64,000 nucleotides of DNA, from NCBI GenBank assembly GCA_963832785.1, contig CAWHVF010000005.1, positions 1,984,001 through 2,048,000 on the forward strand, given 5' to 3'. Of this stretch, positions 1 to 8,957 are shown piece by piece. The position numbers and the translations under genes were made by a program. Position 1 is the stretch's first letter. Each line of letters begins with the position of its first letter. Under the pieces are notes generated by a model, which was given only the letters and a program-made list of their open reading frames with translations, had not been told where the DNA came from and did not search any database. Source of the DNA: CAWBRT01 sp963832785. Its GTDB lineage: Bacteria; Acidobacteriota; Terriglobia; Terriglobales; Acidobacteriaceae.

Positions 1-265
1 CCAGCACGCGCTTGCACTCGTTGCTGAGCGGCAGATCGACGCTGGTCGAAACCTTCTCGCGGATGGTCGTGTGACCCTCGATTTGCTTGCGAATGGAGTC
101 CACCGACGAATGCTGCCGGAGAAAGCGATTGGTCAATGCTTTGTCCTCGCGCAACAGTCCCAACAGCAGGTGCTCCGTCTCGATGTACGGAGAACCAAAC
201 TGGCTGGCCTCGTAGCGGGCGAAGAAAATCACGCGTCTCGCTTTTTCGGTGTACCTTTCAAACAT
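1..265 (-). CDS. clpC: ATP-dependent Clp protease ATPase subunit ClpC, N-terminal part (runs off window)
   Basis: The first 88 codons of a Clp/Hsp100 ATPase lie on the minus strand; the rest is beyond base 1. The translation begins MFERYTEKARRVIFFARYEA and continues through 'IETEHLLLGLLRED', the typical repeat of the ClpC amino-terminal (Clp_N) domain that binds adaptors and substrates. In the family this domain is followed by two AAA+ modules that unfold proteins for ClpP. The ATG at 263-265 has a GGAG ribosome-binding site about 8 nt upstream. No McsA/McsB genes are visible here. ClpC is preferred over ClpA or ClpB because of the MFERYTEKAR start. Confidence 0.88.
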   Translation of the reverse strand, partial: MFERYTEKARRVIFFARYEASQFGSPYIETEHLLLGLLREDKALTNRFLRQHSSVDSIRKQIEGHTTIREKVSTSVDLPLSNECKRVL

Positions 266-515
266 TTCGCTTCTCCGAAGGCCCTTGAACCGGCCACCCC
301 CGCCCCGGGCGAACCGGGCGGCAATCGCCGCCTAACGTTTCCCCGGGAGGTAAACCGGGCGGGAGGCAAAGCCCTAATCCCCCACCTTGAAACCTATTAT
401 TTCTCTTCCTCTTTTCAACCGCCATCGAACCCAGTCTTTATTCCACCTTCGTCATCCCAGCGCATTTCACTTTCGTTATCCCCAGCCGCAGGCGGAAGCG
501 GCTGCTGTCTCCAGG

Positions 516-1286
516 TTACACCGGCAACGACTCTGGTGCGACTTCCTCGATGCGCCCGGCATGCAGCAGCAGCACCCGATGGCACCGCCGGGCGAAGGCG
601 AGGTTGTGAGTCACTATCAGGGAGGTCAGCCGGCATTCGGCATGCAGCCGGGCGATCAGGGCAAAGACCACGTCCGCCGTGCGCACGTCAAGGTCGCCAG
701 TAGGCTCGTCCGCCATCAGCAACCGTGGCCTGGTAACCAGCGCCCGGGCCAACGAGACGCGCTGCTGCTCGCCCCCGGAAAGCTCGCCGGAGCGATGATG
801 GCCTCGCTCCGCCAGTCCCACCTCGCGCAACCAGTTGGCCGCCTCGGCTTCCGCCTTGCGCCGCGCACAACCGCGCAGCATCAGCGGCATGGCAATATTT
901 TCCAGCGCCGTGAACTCGGGCAGCAGGTAATGAAACTGCCAGACAAACCCGATTTCACGGTTGCGGAACTCGGCGGCGGCTTCCTGGGATAAGGAGCGAA
1001 GACTGAGGTTGCCGCAGTATATGTCGCCTTCGGTGGGGCTATCAAGCGTGCCCAGCAAATGCAGCAAAGTGCTCTTGCCGGTGCCCGATTCGCCTACGAT
1101 GGCCAGCATTTCTCCCGTATGCACCTGGAAAGACAGGTTTTCAAAGAGCACTAACTCGGAGCTTCCGGAACGGAATACCTTCTTCAGCCCGTCAGCTCGC
1201 AAAAAGACATCGTCTCCTGCCATTAGATGCGGGTAGCTCCATTCCCGGTTCAGGGTCCCCAGCCTATTATCGGCAACAACCCTCAT
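516..1286 (-). CDS. lolD: LolD-type lipoprotein-releasing ABC transporter ATPase
   Basis: ATPase that would power release of lipoproteins from the inner membrane by a LolCE-type complex. Visible motifs are Walker A GESGTGKST (residues 65-73), the Q-loop region VWQFHYLLPEFTALENI (about 115-131, very LolD-like), signature LSGGEQQR (169-176) and Walker B LLMADEP (189-195). The protein is 256 aa from the first ATG. An ATG at codon 22 (base 1223) gives the more usual LolD length of about 235 aa, and neither start has a clean ribosome-binding site. It lies 261 bp downstream of the LolC/E-like permease on the same strand and probably forms a unit with it. A lolA homologue is at 20.2 kb. Confidence 0.9.
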   Translation of the reverse strand: MRVVADNRLGTLNREWSYPHLMAGDDVFLRADGLKKVFRSGSSELVLFENLSFQVHTGEMLAIVGESGTGKSTLLHLLGTLDSPTEGDIYCGNLSLRSLSQEAAAEFRNREIGFVWQFHYLLPEFTALENIAMPLMLRGCARRKAEAEAANWLREVGLAERGHHRSGELSGGEQQRVSLARALVTRPRLLMADEPTGDLDVRTADVVFALIARLHAECRLTSLIVTHNLAFARRCHRVLLLHAGRIEEVAPESLPV

Positions 1287-1513
1287 GGAAATTAGAACAC
1301 GAGGGGCGGAAAAAGTTCACCAAATTAGCCCCGCAGACGGCACTACGCTTGCGTGGTGCGGGAAAATGCCGCAGTTGCGCTGCGCCGCCCGCGCGCTGTC
1401 GAGCAGCGCGGCATCCAAGGCAGGCGTGCCCTGGCCTGAAATGATATTGACGTTTTAAGAGCACCATCCGGCTATTCATATTTTCTATTACAACGATCAG
1501 TTCTGGAGCTGAA

Positions 1514-1544
1514 GGGACAGCCGGTCCGTAGACCGGCGCTACGT
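1514..1544. repeat. Dispersed palindrome of the GTAGCGCCGG family (copy 1)
   Basis: Imperfect palindrome CCGGTC...GACCGG followed by CGCTAC, just after the stop of the permease gene. Related copies occur at 29231-29263, 43303-43326 and 51478-51510. All are intergenic and sit at gene ends. Confidence 0.6.
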
Positions 1545-1547
1545 GAA

Positions 1548-2891
1548 TCACTCGTAGCGCAACGCTTCGGCGGGAAGAATTCTGGAGGCCGAGTACGACG
1601 GGTAGATGGTGGCAATGAAGCTCACTCCCAACGCCACCAGGGAGACCAGCACCCCATCCAAAAGTCGGGGGGCGAAGGGCACGTAATCAATCGAGTAAAC
1701 CTCGGCAGATAGAGAGATCAGCCGGTAGTGGCCGCCTGCCCACGACAGGCAGTAGCCGAGCGCCAGTCCGATCAGCGTGCCGATCACGCCGATGAGCATG
1801 CCTTGCAGGATGAAAATGCGCCGCACCTGGCGCGTGGTGGCGCCCATGGAGACCAGCACGGCGATGTCCTTGGTTTTTTCCATCACCATCATGATCAGCG
1901 AGATGAGGATGTTGAGGGCAGCGACGAAGACGATCAGGCCGATGGTGATCAGGGTGACCATGCGCTCCAGGCGCAGGGCGCGGAACAGGGCGCGGTTCTG
2001 CTCCATCCAGTTGGTCGATTGGAAGCCTTTGCCCGCCTGCCGCTGTAATTCTTCGCCCACTTCGCCGGCCTGGTAGATGTCGTCGAGTTTGAACTCCAGC
2101 ACGGAGACCAGGTCGCCAAGGCCGAACAGCCGCTGCGAGTCGGCCAGGTCGGTCAGCGCCCAGGCGGAATCGTAGTCGTAGAACCCGGACTGGAAGATGC
2201 CGACGACTTTGAAGCGCACGTACTTGGGCACGATTCCAAAAGGCGTCAGCTCACCCTGCGGACTAGTCACCAGCACCACGGAGTTGACCTTGACGCCGAG
2301 GTCGTCCGCCATGTCCTTGCCCAGGATAATGGGCGGAAGCGACTCCAGCCGCTGCTGCACGCCGGCCAGCGAATCGGGCGAGGCGGCCGACGCTGACTTA
2401 GAGGATTTAGGAGCCGGGGCATCGCTTTTGCCTGCATTGCCCTCCGCCTCATGCCGCTGCTGGGCTTCGGCCAAAGGCTGTGCCGAACCCTGGTCGACGT
2501 AGCCGAGCAGCTCGCTGACACGGCGCTCACGCGCCGGCACAATCCCCTTGAGCACCGCGCCCTTGGCCCGCGCCCCGCGCGAGATCAGAACCTGCTCGTA
2601 AATGGCGGGCGAACCGGCGACCACGTGCGGCGTCTTGACCAGGCGGTCAAGCAGGGACCGCCAGTCCTTGATGCCGTCGTTTTCCACGCGCATCAGGTTG
2701 ACGTGCGAGGTCGAGCCCAGCAGCCGCTCCTGCAGATCCTGCCGGAAACCGTTGTTGATGGCCAGCGCCACAATCAAGGAAGTCACCCCGGCGGCGACGC
2801 CCAGCACGGAGATGACCGTGATCACGCCAATCACGGCTTGGCGCCGCTTGGCGCGCAAATAACGGGCGGCAATGAAGAGCTCGAATCGCAT
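1548..2891 (-). CDS. lolC: LolC/LolE-family lipoprotein-releasing ABC permease
   Basis: Inner-membrane permease of 447 aa with MacB/FtsX topology. There is one transmembrane segment near residues 20-48, a large periplasmic domain, and three more segments near 310-345, 365-395 and 405-440. The N-terminus MRFELFIAARYLRAKRRQAV and the cytoplasmic-loop motif 'MGATTRQVRRIFILQG' are typical of LolC/E. The periplasmic domain carries a low-complexity Ala/Ser/Pro-rich stretch (about residues 140-175) that may be a flexible linker. Only one permease gene is seen, so a single LolCE-like (LolF) homodimer is plausible. The downstream ATPase gene is the expected partner. Confidence 0.9.
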   Translation of the reverse strand: MRFELFIAARYLRAKRRQAVIGVITVISVLGVAAGVTSLIVALAINNGFRQDLQERLLGSTSHVNLMRVENDGIKDWRSLLDRLVKTPHVVAGSPAIYEQVLISRGARAKGAVLKGIVPARERRVSELLGYVDQGSAQPLAEAQQRHEAEGNAGKSDAPAPKSSKSASAASPDSLAGVQQRLESLPPIILGKDMADDLGVKVNSVVLVTSPQGELTPFGIVPKYVRFKVVGIFQSGFYDYDSAWALTDLADSQRLFGLGDLVSVLEFKLDDIYQAGEVGEELQRQAGKGFQSTNWMEQNRALFRALRLERMVTLITIGLIVFVAALNILISLIMMVMEKTKDIAVLVSMGATTRQVRRIFILQGMLIGVIGTLIGLALGYCLSWAGGHYRLISLSAEVYSIDYVPFAPRLLDGVLVSLVALGVSFIATIYPSYSASRILPAEALRYE

Positions 2892-2897
2892 CGCAAA

Positions 2898-3003
2898 GTT
2901 TCAAGTTTCAAGTTTCGAGCTTCGAGCTTAAAGCAATCGAGCTTGAAACTCGAAACTCTCGATAAAAGATATCCAAATCTGAAATCAAAAATCAAAAATC
3001 TGC
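2898..3003. repeat. AT-rich degenerate intergenic repeats (TTTCAAG / AATCAAAAATC type)
   Basis: Overlapping direct and inverted copies of TTTCAAGTTTC/GAAACTCGAAAC form a weak hairpin (2898-2960). They are followed by AAATCAAAAATCAAAAATC (2978-3000). Similar strings recur at 3586-3650, 13294-13412, 56500-56578 and 58191-58215, always between genes. Confidence 0.55.
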
Positions 3004-3010
3004 AATGGGT

Positions 3011-3595
3011 TTACTTCCATCGCGGCACGATCATCGGCACCCGCCGCTTGTATCCCCGGTAAGGCTCACCGAAGCGCTGCTCCAGTTCGCGCTCTTCCGC
3101 GCGGATCATCGCCGCCCCGCTCAGCACGGCGAAGCCGGTCAGCGCCCAGCAGGACAGCGAGCCGGTGCCGAGGCTCCAGCCCAGCATGGTGCAGAGATGC
3201 GCGCAATAAATGGGATGGCGCAAGCGACCATGAATGCCGGCGGCCACCAGTTGGTTGTCCGGCCGCGCCGGATTCAATTCCGGGCGGCCGAGGATGCGCC
3301 AAAACTTCAGCCCGCGCGCCCCGGCGCCGCCGACCAATATCGCCACCGCCCAGAAAGGGACCGCCAGCAGCCAGCTCCAGCCGGCGCGGTACAGCACCGT
3401 GTGGCGCCACGGCGAGCTGACCAGCCACGCCACCAGCCAGAGCCCGACCCAGATGATTCCTATCAACGGCAGGCCGCGACGGCGCTTGCGCCAGAAGCCG
3501 GCAAAGGGATGCACCATCAGCCATAACAACGGTATGGTGGCGTCGATTCCGCAAACCAGCCAGCCGAGATCGAGAAAAACAGTTTCCAGTTTCAA
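3011..3595 (-). CDS. Isoprenylcysteine carboxylmethyltransferase / phospholipid-methyltransferase-like membrane protein
   Basis: Multi-pass membrane protein of 194 aa. The C-terminal half has the ICMT/PEMT hallmark: 'GRLRHPIYCAHL' (about residues 123-134), then an acidic-aromatic segment 'EERELEQRFGEPYRGYKRRVP' (about 168-188) that in this superfamily binds S-adenosylmethionine and the lipid-like substrate. Four or five hydrophobic helices are seen. The true substrate of bacterial members is generally unknown. It stands alone on the minus strand between repeat-rich gaps. Confidence 0.8.
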   Translation of the reverse strand: MKLETVFLDLGWLVCGIDATIPLLWLMVHPFAGFWRKRRRGLPLIGIIWVGLWLVAWLVSSPWRHTVLYRAGWSWLLAVPFWAVAILVGGAGARGLKFWRILGRPELNPARPDNQLVAAGIHGRLRHPIYCAHLCTMLGWSLGTGSLSCWALTGFAVLSGAAMIRAEERELEQRFGEPYRGYKRRVPMIVPRWK

Positions 3596-3650
3596 GCTCG
3601 GGATTCGAGTTTCTCAATCGTCAATCTGCAATCTTCAATCTGCAATCCGC

Positions 3651-6009
3651 TTACTTGATCACCGTCTTGGCGGTGGCCACGTTGTCGGCGCGGTCGTAGA
3701 CGCGAATCACGACTATGTGCTCCTCCGGCGCCGAAGCCGGCCCCTTTGTCCATGGCAAAGCCTGCGTTTGCTGGGATGCCGGCAGCGGCACGAAGAAGTC
3801 GTAGTTTTCGCTGCGGGCATCGGAAATTTTGCCCACCGGCGTCACCACCTGCCAGCGTCCGGCGTCAAGCGAGTACTCGGCGTGCTGGATGACGGAGAAG
3901 GAATCGCTGGCGGTAAAGCTGATGTGCATCCGGCCACCATCGGCGGCGCCCTTCAGATTGGAAATGGCCGGAGGCGTGGTGGCCACCTCGAAGCGGGGGC
4001 TGTCCTTCCATCCGGTCAGCGCCTCGCCGGGAGCATTGGAAGGGGCGTCGGAGGCGACCACGCGCAGGGTGTATCCGCCGTCGGGGAGCAGGGTGGGATC
4101 GAAAGCGTAACTGTGCTCGGAGATTTCGTCCTTCAGCAGCAGCCAGCGCGAGTCGCCATCGGCGCGGTAGTAGATGGAAAAGCTCAGGCGGTCGCCGTTG
4201 GCGTCATGGGCGGCCCAGCGCACCATGATGTTGCCGCGCCCGGGAGGGCCTCCGCTGGGCTGAGATGGCGCGACTGGGGCGGCGGCAGGCGGCGCCGCGC
4301 CGGCCGTGGGCGCCGGGACGGCTGGACGTGCCGGAACCGCGGTGGACGCGCTACTGCTGAACCTGCCGTTCACCACTACCGCGACCTCGTCCACTTCCGG
4401 AGCAACGTTCTTGGGTAAATAGTTGATCAGCACCCTGCGCAGGCGCGGCGCGGGCGAGCCGGAGCGCAGCAACACGCGCCACTGCACGTAGCGGGCGGAA
4501 GGCACGCCCGTCTCCGCGCCGCTCTTTAGATCGATCTTGTGCCAGGGACTCCAGTTGCGGTCGGGATTGTCCACGTTGCCGCTGCGCGCGTAGAGCTCAA
4601 CCGCGCCCTGAGCGAGTATTTCGGCCCGTCCCCAGCGGGAAAAAATCCTGGCGTCGAACACGTCGCTGTCGAAGGTACCCTGATGCTGCGCGGACTCCTC
4701 CATCAGGAACACTTTACCGAGATTGCTGCAGATGGTGTAGATGCCGCCGTTCGGAGCCGGGGCGAAGCCGGTGACCTGGTTGGCGCTGGCCTTCAGCAGG
4801 TCGGAAAAATCGCCGTTACTGTCGATGGCAAAGATCCGGCCTTTGTTGCCGGTGCCGGCGATCAGCCGTCCGTGGGCATCGAAGGCGAGGGCGTAGACCA
4901 GGTCTTCACGCGAGCTCCAGAGGCGCTTGGGCGAACCGTCGGGCGCGATGCGGTAGATAGCCGAACCGACCGCCCCCAATCCCGGCATCGGCACCGGAGC
5001 GGCGGGCGGGGCGGGAGCAGGCAGCGCCGGCGCTGAAGGCTTGACCGTTCCCGGCGCCTCCAGAACCACGGTTGCAGATGCAGGCGCAGCCGGAGGCGTG
5101 ACGACGATGCCCGGCGCCGGTGTCGCCAGCCGCCTCTCGCCTACGGCCGAGGCATAGATATTTCCCTGGGCGTCCAGCGCAAGGGCGGTGATCTCTTTCC
5201 TCGGGGCCGCATAGAGCACAAACCCCTGCCCGGCAGGGGTAATGCGATAGACCAGGCCACTGCCGTCGGAGCCGGCGATCAGGTTGCCGTCGCGGTCGAG
5301 GGCGAGGGCGCGGATATGGGCCTCGTCGCTTTTGAAGAACACCGAACCGTTGCCACTCTTGTCCACCCTGAAGATTTCGCCGTGGTCGCCGGTGGCGACG
5401 TACAGGCGTCCCTGGGAATCAAGGGCCAGCGCCCAGATGTACTTGGTCTTGGGATCGAAATAGACCTGCGAGGTGTAATTCGGGTCCACCTGCTCGCTGG
5501 CCGCGGGCGCATTCTCTGTGTCTGTCCGGCCGGGGGGGCTGGCCTGCACTGCCGGAGGCGTGCGTTATGCGGTAGACACGGCCATCAGGCGAGGTGGCGG
5601 CGTAGATGGCACCATCCGGGCCGGCGGCCAAAGCCTGCACCTGCAGCTCCGGGGCGGCAAAGATCACGCTGAGCTTGCCTTGCGGAGTGACGCGGTAGAC
5701 GCGGGCGGGCGGGCCGGCGGCGGCATAGAGGTTTCCCTGGGCATCGCTGGCCGCCGCCCAAAGATAGGTGGAAGGAGTAGTGGCGATCTGGCGGAAGGCT
5801 GGCGCCAGCTCCAGTACGCCGTCGCTGCCGATGGAGACGCCTTTGGCGGTGCCCTTCTCGAACTCCGCGAATTTCGATTGCTCCCAGTAACGGGTGTTCT
5901 GGGCGGCGGACGTGACGGTAAGCAGCAGGACAACGGCGCCAACCACGCAAAAGCGGCGACGGCATCCACTGCGGATTCCGATGAGAGTGGGTTGCAGAAG
6001 CTCGATCAT
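3651..6009 (-). pseudogene. Secreted beta-propeller (NHL/WD-like) protein, split by a frameshift in a C7 run
   Basis: Two overlapping reading frames make one protein of about 785 aa. The 5' frame starts at ATG 6007-6009 with a hydrophobic signal segment ending in SAAQ, then has blade repeats of the form 'DAQGNLYAAA..ARVYRVTPQGK'. The 3' frame continues the same repeats ('DSQGRLYVATGDHGEIFRV', 'DAHGRLIAGTGNKGRIFAI') and ends with a Pro/Ala-rich linker and a fibronectin-III-like domain. The two frames join at a run of seven Cs (minus strand; G run 5532-5538). Removing one C gives a continuous reading (…GSAGQPPGRTDTENAPAA…). The function is unknown; it is likely periplasmic or surface-exposed. 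Either a sequence error or a real or phase-variable frameshift would explain it. Confidence 0.75.
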
Positions 6010-6123
6010 GTGAATGTACAGAATGGTAAACCACGGGACGGCTGTTTGGCTTGCCCCAATCAAACGCGTCCTTCCGTGACGACAGCCCGCGTAAGCCCTT
6101 TCGCGGACGGCTAATGGGCAGAA

Positions 6124-6537
6124 CTATTCGCCCATGACCTTCACGATGACCCGCTTTCGGCGCTGGCCGTCAAACTCGGCGTAGAAGACGCGCTGCCACG
6201 GTCCCAGGTCCAGTTTTCCCGCCGTGACCGGCAGGATGACTTCGTGGTGCATCAGCAGGCTCTTCAAATGGGAATCGCCGTTGTCTTCGCCGGTCTGGTG
6301 GTGCTGGTAGTCGCGGCGGTAGGGGGCGAGCTTTTCCAGCCACTCATCGATGTCGCGGATGAGGCCGTCCTCGTGGTCGTTGACGTAGACGGCGGCGGTG
6401 ATGTGCATGGCCGAGACCAGCACCATGCCTTCCCGTACGCCGCTCTTGCGCAGAATGGCCTCGATCTGCGGGGTGATGTGCACGTACTCGCGGTGCTGGC
6501 TGGTATTGAAGGTCAGGTATTCGGTGTGGAATTTCAT
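6124..6537 (-). CDS. yjbQ: YjbQ family protein (UPF0047, secondary thiamine-phosphate synthase-like)
   Basis: Protein of 137 aa, full length for the UPF0047/YjbQ family. It shows the conserved features 'HITAAVYVNDHEDGL', 'DSHLKSLLMHHEVILPVTAGKLDLGPWQRVFYAEFDG' (quoted in parts: HHE and GPWQ) and a C-terminal RKRVIVKVMGE. Members have weak thiamine-phosphate synthase activity in vitro, but their physiological role is not settled. It lies 23 bp downstream of mtnA on the same strand, so the two are likely co-transcribed. Confidence 0.88.
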   Translation of the reverse strand: MKFHTEYLTFNTSQHREYVHITPQIEAILRKSGVREGMVLVSAMHITAAVYVNDHEDGLIRDIDEWLEKLAPYRRDYQHHQTGEDNGDSHLKSLLMHHEVILPVTAGKLDLGPWQRVFYAEFDGQRRKRVIVKVMGE

Positions 6538-6560
6538 GGCTTGCGTTTCCCTCCCGCTTA

Positions 6561-7643
6561 TCAGGCGCCGATGCTGGCAGGCTGAGAGGCCAGCGCCGGC
6601 AGCGATTCGGCGTAGGGCGGGCGGGCCACGCCGCGTTCGGTGATGATGGCGGCGATATAGCGCGCCGGGGTGACGTCGAATGCCGGATTATTGATGGCTA
6701 CGCCGTTGGGCGCCAATTGGCGTCCGGCGAGGTGGGTCACCTCGGTGGCCGCGCGCTGCTCGATGGGGATGCGCGAGCCGTCCGGCGTTTCCATATCGAT
6801 GGTGGAAAACGGCGCCGCCACGTAGAACGGGATGCCGTGCTCGCGGGCTAGTATGGCGACCGAATAGGTGCCGATCTTGTTGGCCGTGTCGCCGTTGGCG
6901 GCTATGCGGTCGGCGCCCACGATCACCGCCTGCACCTTGCCCTGGGCCATCATGGCTCCGGCCATGTTGTCGCAAATGAGAGTGGTGGGAATGCCATCCT
7001 TCATCAGCTCCCAGGCGGTCAGCCGCGCGCCCTGGAGGAAAGGACGGGTTTCATCGGCGTAGACGTGCACCAGCTTGCCGGCCTCGACCGCCGCCCGGAT
7101 CACGCCCAGGGCGGTGCCGTAACCGGCGGTGGCCAGGGCGCCGGCGTTGCAGTGGGTGAGCACGCCTCCGAAGGAGGGCAGCAGCCCCGCGCCAAAGCGT
7201 CCCATGGCCTGATTGGCAGCGATGTCCTCGGCATAGATGCGTTTTGCCTCTTCCACCAGCCCGAGCTTGATTCGCGCAATGGCGTCGGCGGCAGAGACTG
7301 CTTTTACCTCTGCTGCGGCCAACTCCTCAAAGCGGCGCTGCATGCGCCGGATGGCCCAGAATAAATTGACAGCCGTCGGACGAGTTTCGCCCAGCGCGCG
7401 GCAGATCTGCCCCAGGCTGGTGCGGAACCCAGCCAAATCGGCCGAGGCCAGATCGCGCGCTCCCAGGGCAATGCCCATGGCCGCCGCCACCCCGATGGCC
7501 GGGGCTCCGCGCACCACCATGCGGCGAATAACTTCGGCCACTTCCTGGTAGGTGCGGCAGGTTATGTAGCTCTCTTCGGTCGGCAGCTTCGTCTGATCGA
7601 TGAAGCGAACCCCGGCATCGGTCCATTCCAGAGTCTTTACCAC
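6561..7643 (-). CDS. mtnA: S-methyl-5-thioribose-1-phosphate isomerase
   Basis: Isomerizes methylthioribose-1-phosphate to methylthioribulose-1-phosphate in methionine salvage. The protein is 360 aa, normal for MtnA. The predicted catalytic residues are visible: C165 in LTHCNAGALATAGYG and D245 in GADRIAANGDTANKIGTY. An RGAPAIGVAAA motif (45-55) is also typical. The start ATG at 7641-7643 is preceded by a 19-bp perfect palindrome (7666-7684). No other mtn genes lie nearby. The DrdI-like or ribose-1-phosphate isomerase branch is an alternative subfamily. Confidence 0.93.
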   Translation of the reverse strand: MVKTLEWTDAGVRFIDQTKLPTEESYITCRTYQEVAEVIRRMVVRGAPAIGVAAAMGIALGARDLASADLAGFRTSLGQICRALGETRPTAVNLFWAIRRMQRRFEELAAAEVKAVSAADAIARIKLGLVEEAKRIYAEDIAANQAMGRFGAGLLPSFGGVLTHCNAGALATAGYGTALGVIRAAVEAGKLVHVYADETRPFLQGARLTAWELMKDGIPTTLICDNMAGAMMAQGKVQAVIVGADRIAANGDTANKIGTYSVAILAREHGIPFYVAAPFSTIDMETPDGSRIPIEQRAATEVTHLAGRQLAPNGVAINNPAFDVTPARYIAAIITERGVARPPYAESLPALASQPASIGA

Positions 7644-7665
7644 TGTGTTCGGTCCTGAGATTTGA

Positions 7666-7684
7666 AAGTAGGCAATGCCTACTT
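7666..7684. promoter_or_regulatory. Perfect palindrome upstream of mtnA (candidate operator or 5'-UTR hairpin)
   Basis: AAGTAGGCA-A-TGCCTACTT: nine-base arms around a single central base, 22 bp upstream of the mtnA start. A perfect 9-bp dyad of this kind suits a dimeric regulator or an mRNA hairpin. No T-run follows, so it is not an obvious terminator. Confidence 0.45.
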
Positions 7685-7758
7685 AGTCTAACCCCTGGTA
7701 GCTGAAAGTGGGAACGAGGCTGAGTACTGGGATCCATTTGAATGCTTACTTTTGAGGG

Positions 7759-7848
7759 TTCCCCACGTCCCGCCCCGATTTTGGGCTGACGTGGGGCAGT
7801 TTTCCCCAGGTTAGCGCCGAAAAGATCGGCGCGGAACCTGGGGCACCC
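7759..7848. repeat. Element A, copy 1 (double-hairpin intergenic repeat, no terminal repeats)
   Basis: Two adjacent stem-loops: CCCCACGTC…GACGTGGGG, then CCCCAGGTT…AACCTGGGG, with inner GCGCCG/CGGCGC pairing. This is the reverse orientation of copies at 48752-48905 and 61526-61659. The outer terminal inverted repeats seen in those copies are absent here. It sits between mtnA and the DUF971 gene. Confidence 0.75.
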
Positions 7849-7886
7849 TGGGCACCCTGCCCCGCCGCTGTGCGATACTGACTTAT

Positions 7887-8303
7887 ATGTCTCAGGCAGA
7901 AGATCCGAAGTCCGTCAAGGTCAACAAGACCTCCGGCAGCGGCGTGGAGATCGAGTGGCAGGACGGGCACCGCAGCAGCTACACCTTTACCTACTTGCGC
8001 GATGCCTGCCCGTGCGCGCTGTGCGACCAGGAGCGGGCGCAGGATGGCCGGGCGCCCGGTGATCCGCTGCCGCCCGTAGCCGGACAGTTGCCCATGTTCA
8101 AGGCCCTGGCCCGCCCGCAGGAGGCCAAGCCGGTGGGCAGGTATGCCATAAATTTTGTCTGGAACGACGGCCACCAGCACGGCATTTACACCTGGCTCTA
8201 CCTGCGCCAGATCTGCCCCTGTCCCGAGTGCCGGATGAAGCGGCACTCGACCGACGACCTGGCCGCCGACATGGCCGAGCACGACCGCCGCAAACCAAAT
8301 TAG
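7887..8303 (+). CDS. DUF971 (GBBH-like N-terminal domain) protein
   Basis: Protein of 138 aa with the DUF971 fold found alone in many bacteria and at the N-terminus of gamma-butyrobetaine hydroxylase. Two Cys clusters, CPCALC (about residues 37-42) and CPCPEC (about 110-115), resemble a metal-binding site. The family is often linked to Fe-S assembly or apbC-type proteins, but the function is unproven. The stop codon (8301-8303) overlaps the restored stop of the converging methylase gene (8300-8302). Confidence 0.85.
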   Translation: MSQAEDPKSVKVNKTSGSGVEIEWQDGHRSSYTFTYLRDACPCALCDQERAQDGRAPGDPLPPVAGQLPMFKALARPQEAKPVGRYAINFVWNDGHQHGIYTWLYLRQICPCPECRMKRHSTDDLAADMAEHDRRKPN

Positions 8304-8957
8304 GACTGCTTGGACCAGAGGGGAAGCGTTGAATCATCGTCGCGTTGGGAGTGATTGGTGTATGTCGGCCAATTGGGGTAGTAATCGTCGGCTTCGTTGC
8401 CCCACGTCGTCCAACCTTTTCGACTACCACGTGCGAACAATTCTAGATACGGACCTGGGCTGCAGCTTTTCAATGATGCTGTAAATTTCGTCAGGCTTAC
8501 GCGAATGCTCGCGTTTCCTGCTCTTAATGATGTTTACTTGTTTGCGGCCTGGTGCTAACGTTCGGGCATTTTCTCCACGTACCCCAAAAAGGACCAATTC
8601 AGTCGTGTTCCTAAAGTAAAATCCTACGCCGCGACCGTCGGGCCCACCGTCTTTTCGGATCTTGTGCCAGACAAGATTCGTCTTGTAAGTGAAACCCCAC
8701 GCCTCCACGACTTTGAGGCCTTCCAGCAAGAGCGCATTCGGAACCCAAAGGTAAAGATGGCTCGTTGGCTTTGCTACCGCCCGGACCGGGAGAGCCAAGA
8801 TCTCCGCTAAAGTCATTGTCCCGTAACGCGAAAGCCTTCTGTGCTCCGGGGCGACCTTACCAGTTCTATTCTGGAACTGCCATGGCGGGTCAGCCAAGAT
8901 CGTGGCGAATGTATTTCCTGCGACTCGGTTTAGTAGATCCTGATGCGCTTTCGACAT
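8300..8957 (-). pseudogene. MT-A70-family DNA adenine methyltransferase with a C-terminal frameshift
   Basis: The frame from 8957 encodes 'TFATILADPPWQFQNR' (DPPW catalytic motif, residues 23-26), 'YGTMTLAEILALPV' and 'SHLYLWVPNALL', all characteristic of the MT-A70/M.MunI-like clade of N6-adenine methylases. It ends prematurely after IIEKLQP. Dropping one base near 8465 restores EKCSPGPYLELFARG and GWTTWGNEADDYYPNWP, the canonical family C-terminus, and moves the stop to 8300-8302, for about 218 aa. The gene overlaps the restriction endonuclease gene by 68 bp and should be its partner. The indel may be an error or may mean the methylase is damaged. Confidence 0.8.

Noticed and set aside
2197..2502. 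ORFs antisense to lolC (e.g. 1728-2076, 2197-2502, 2451-3062)
   Set aside because: Shadow frames of lolC without independent support.
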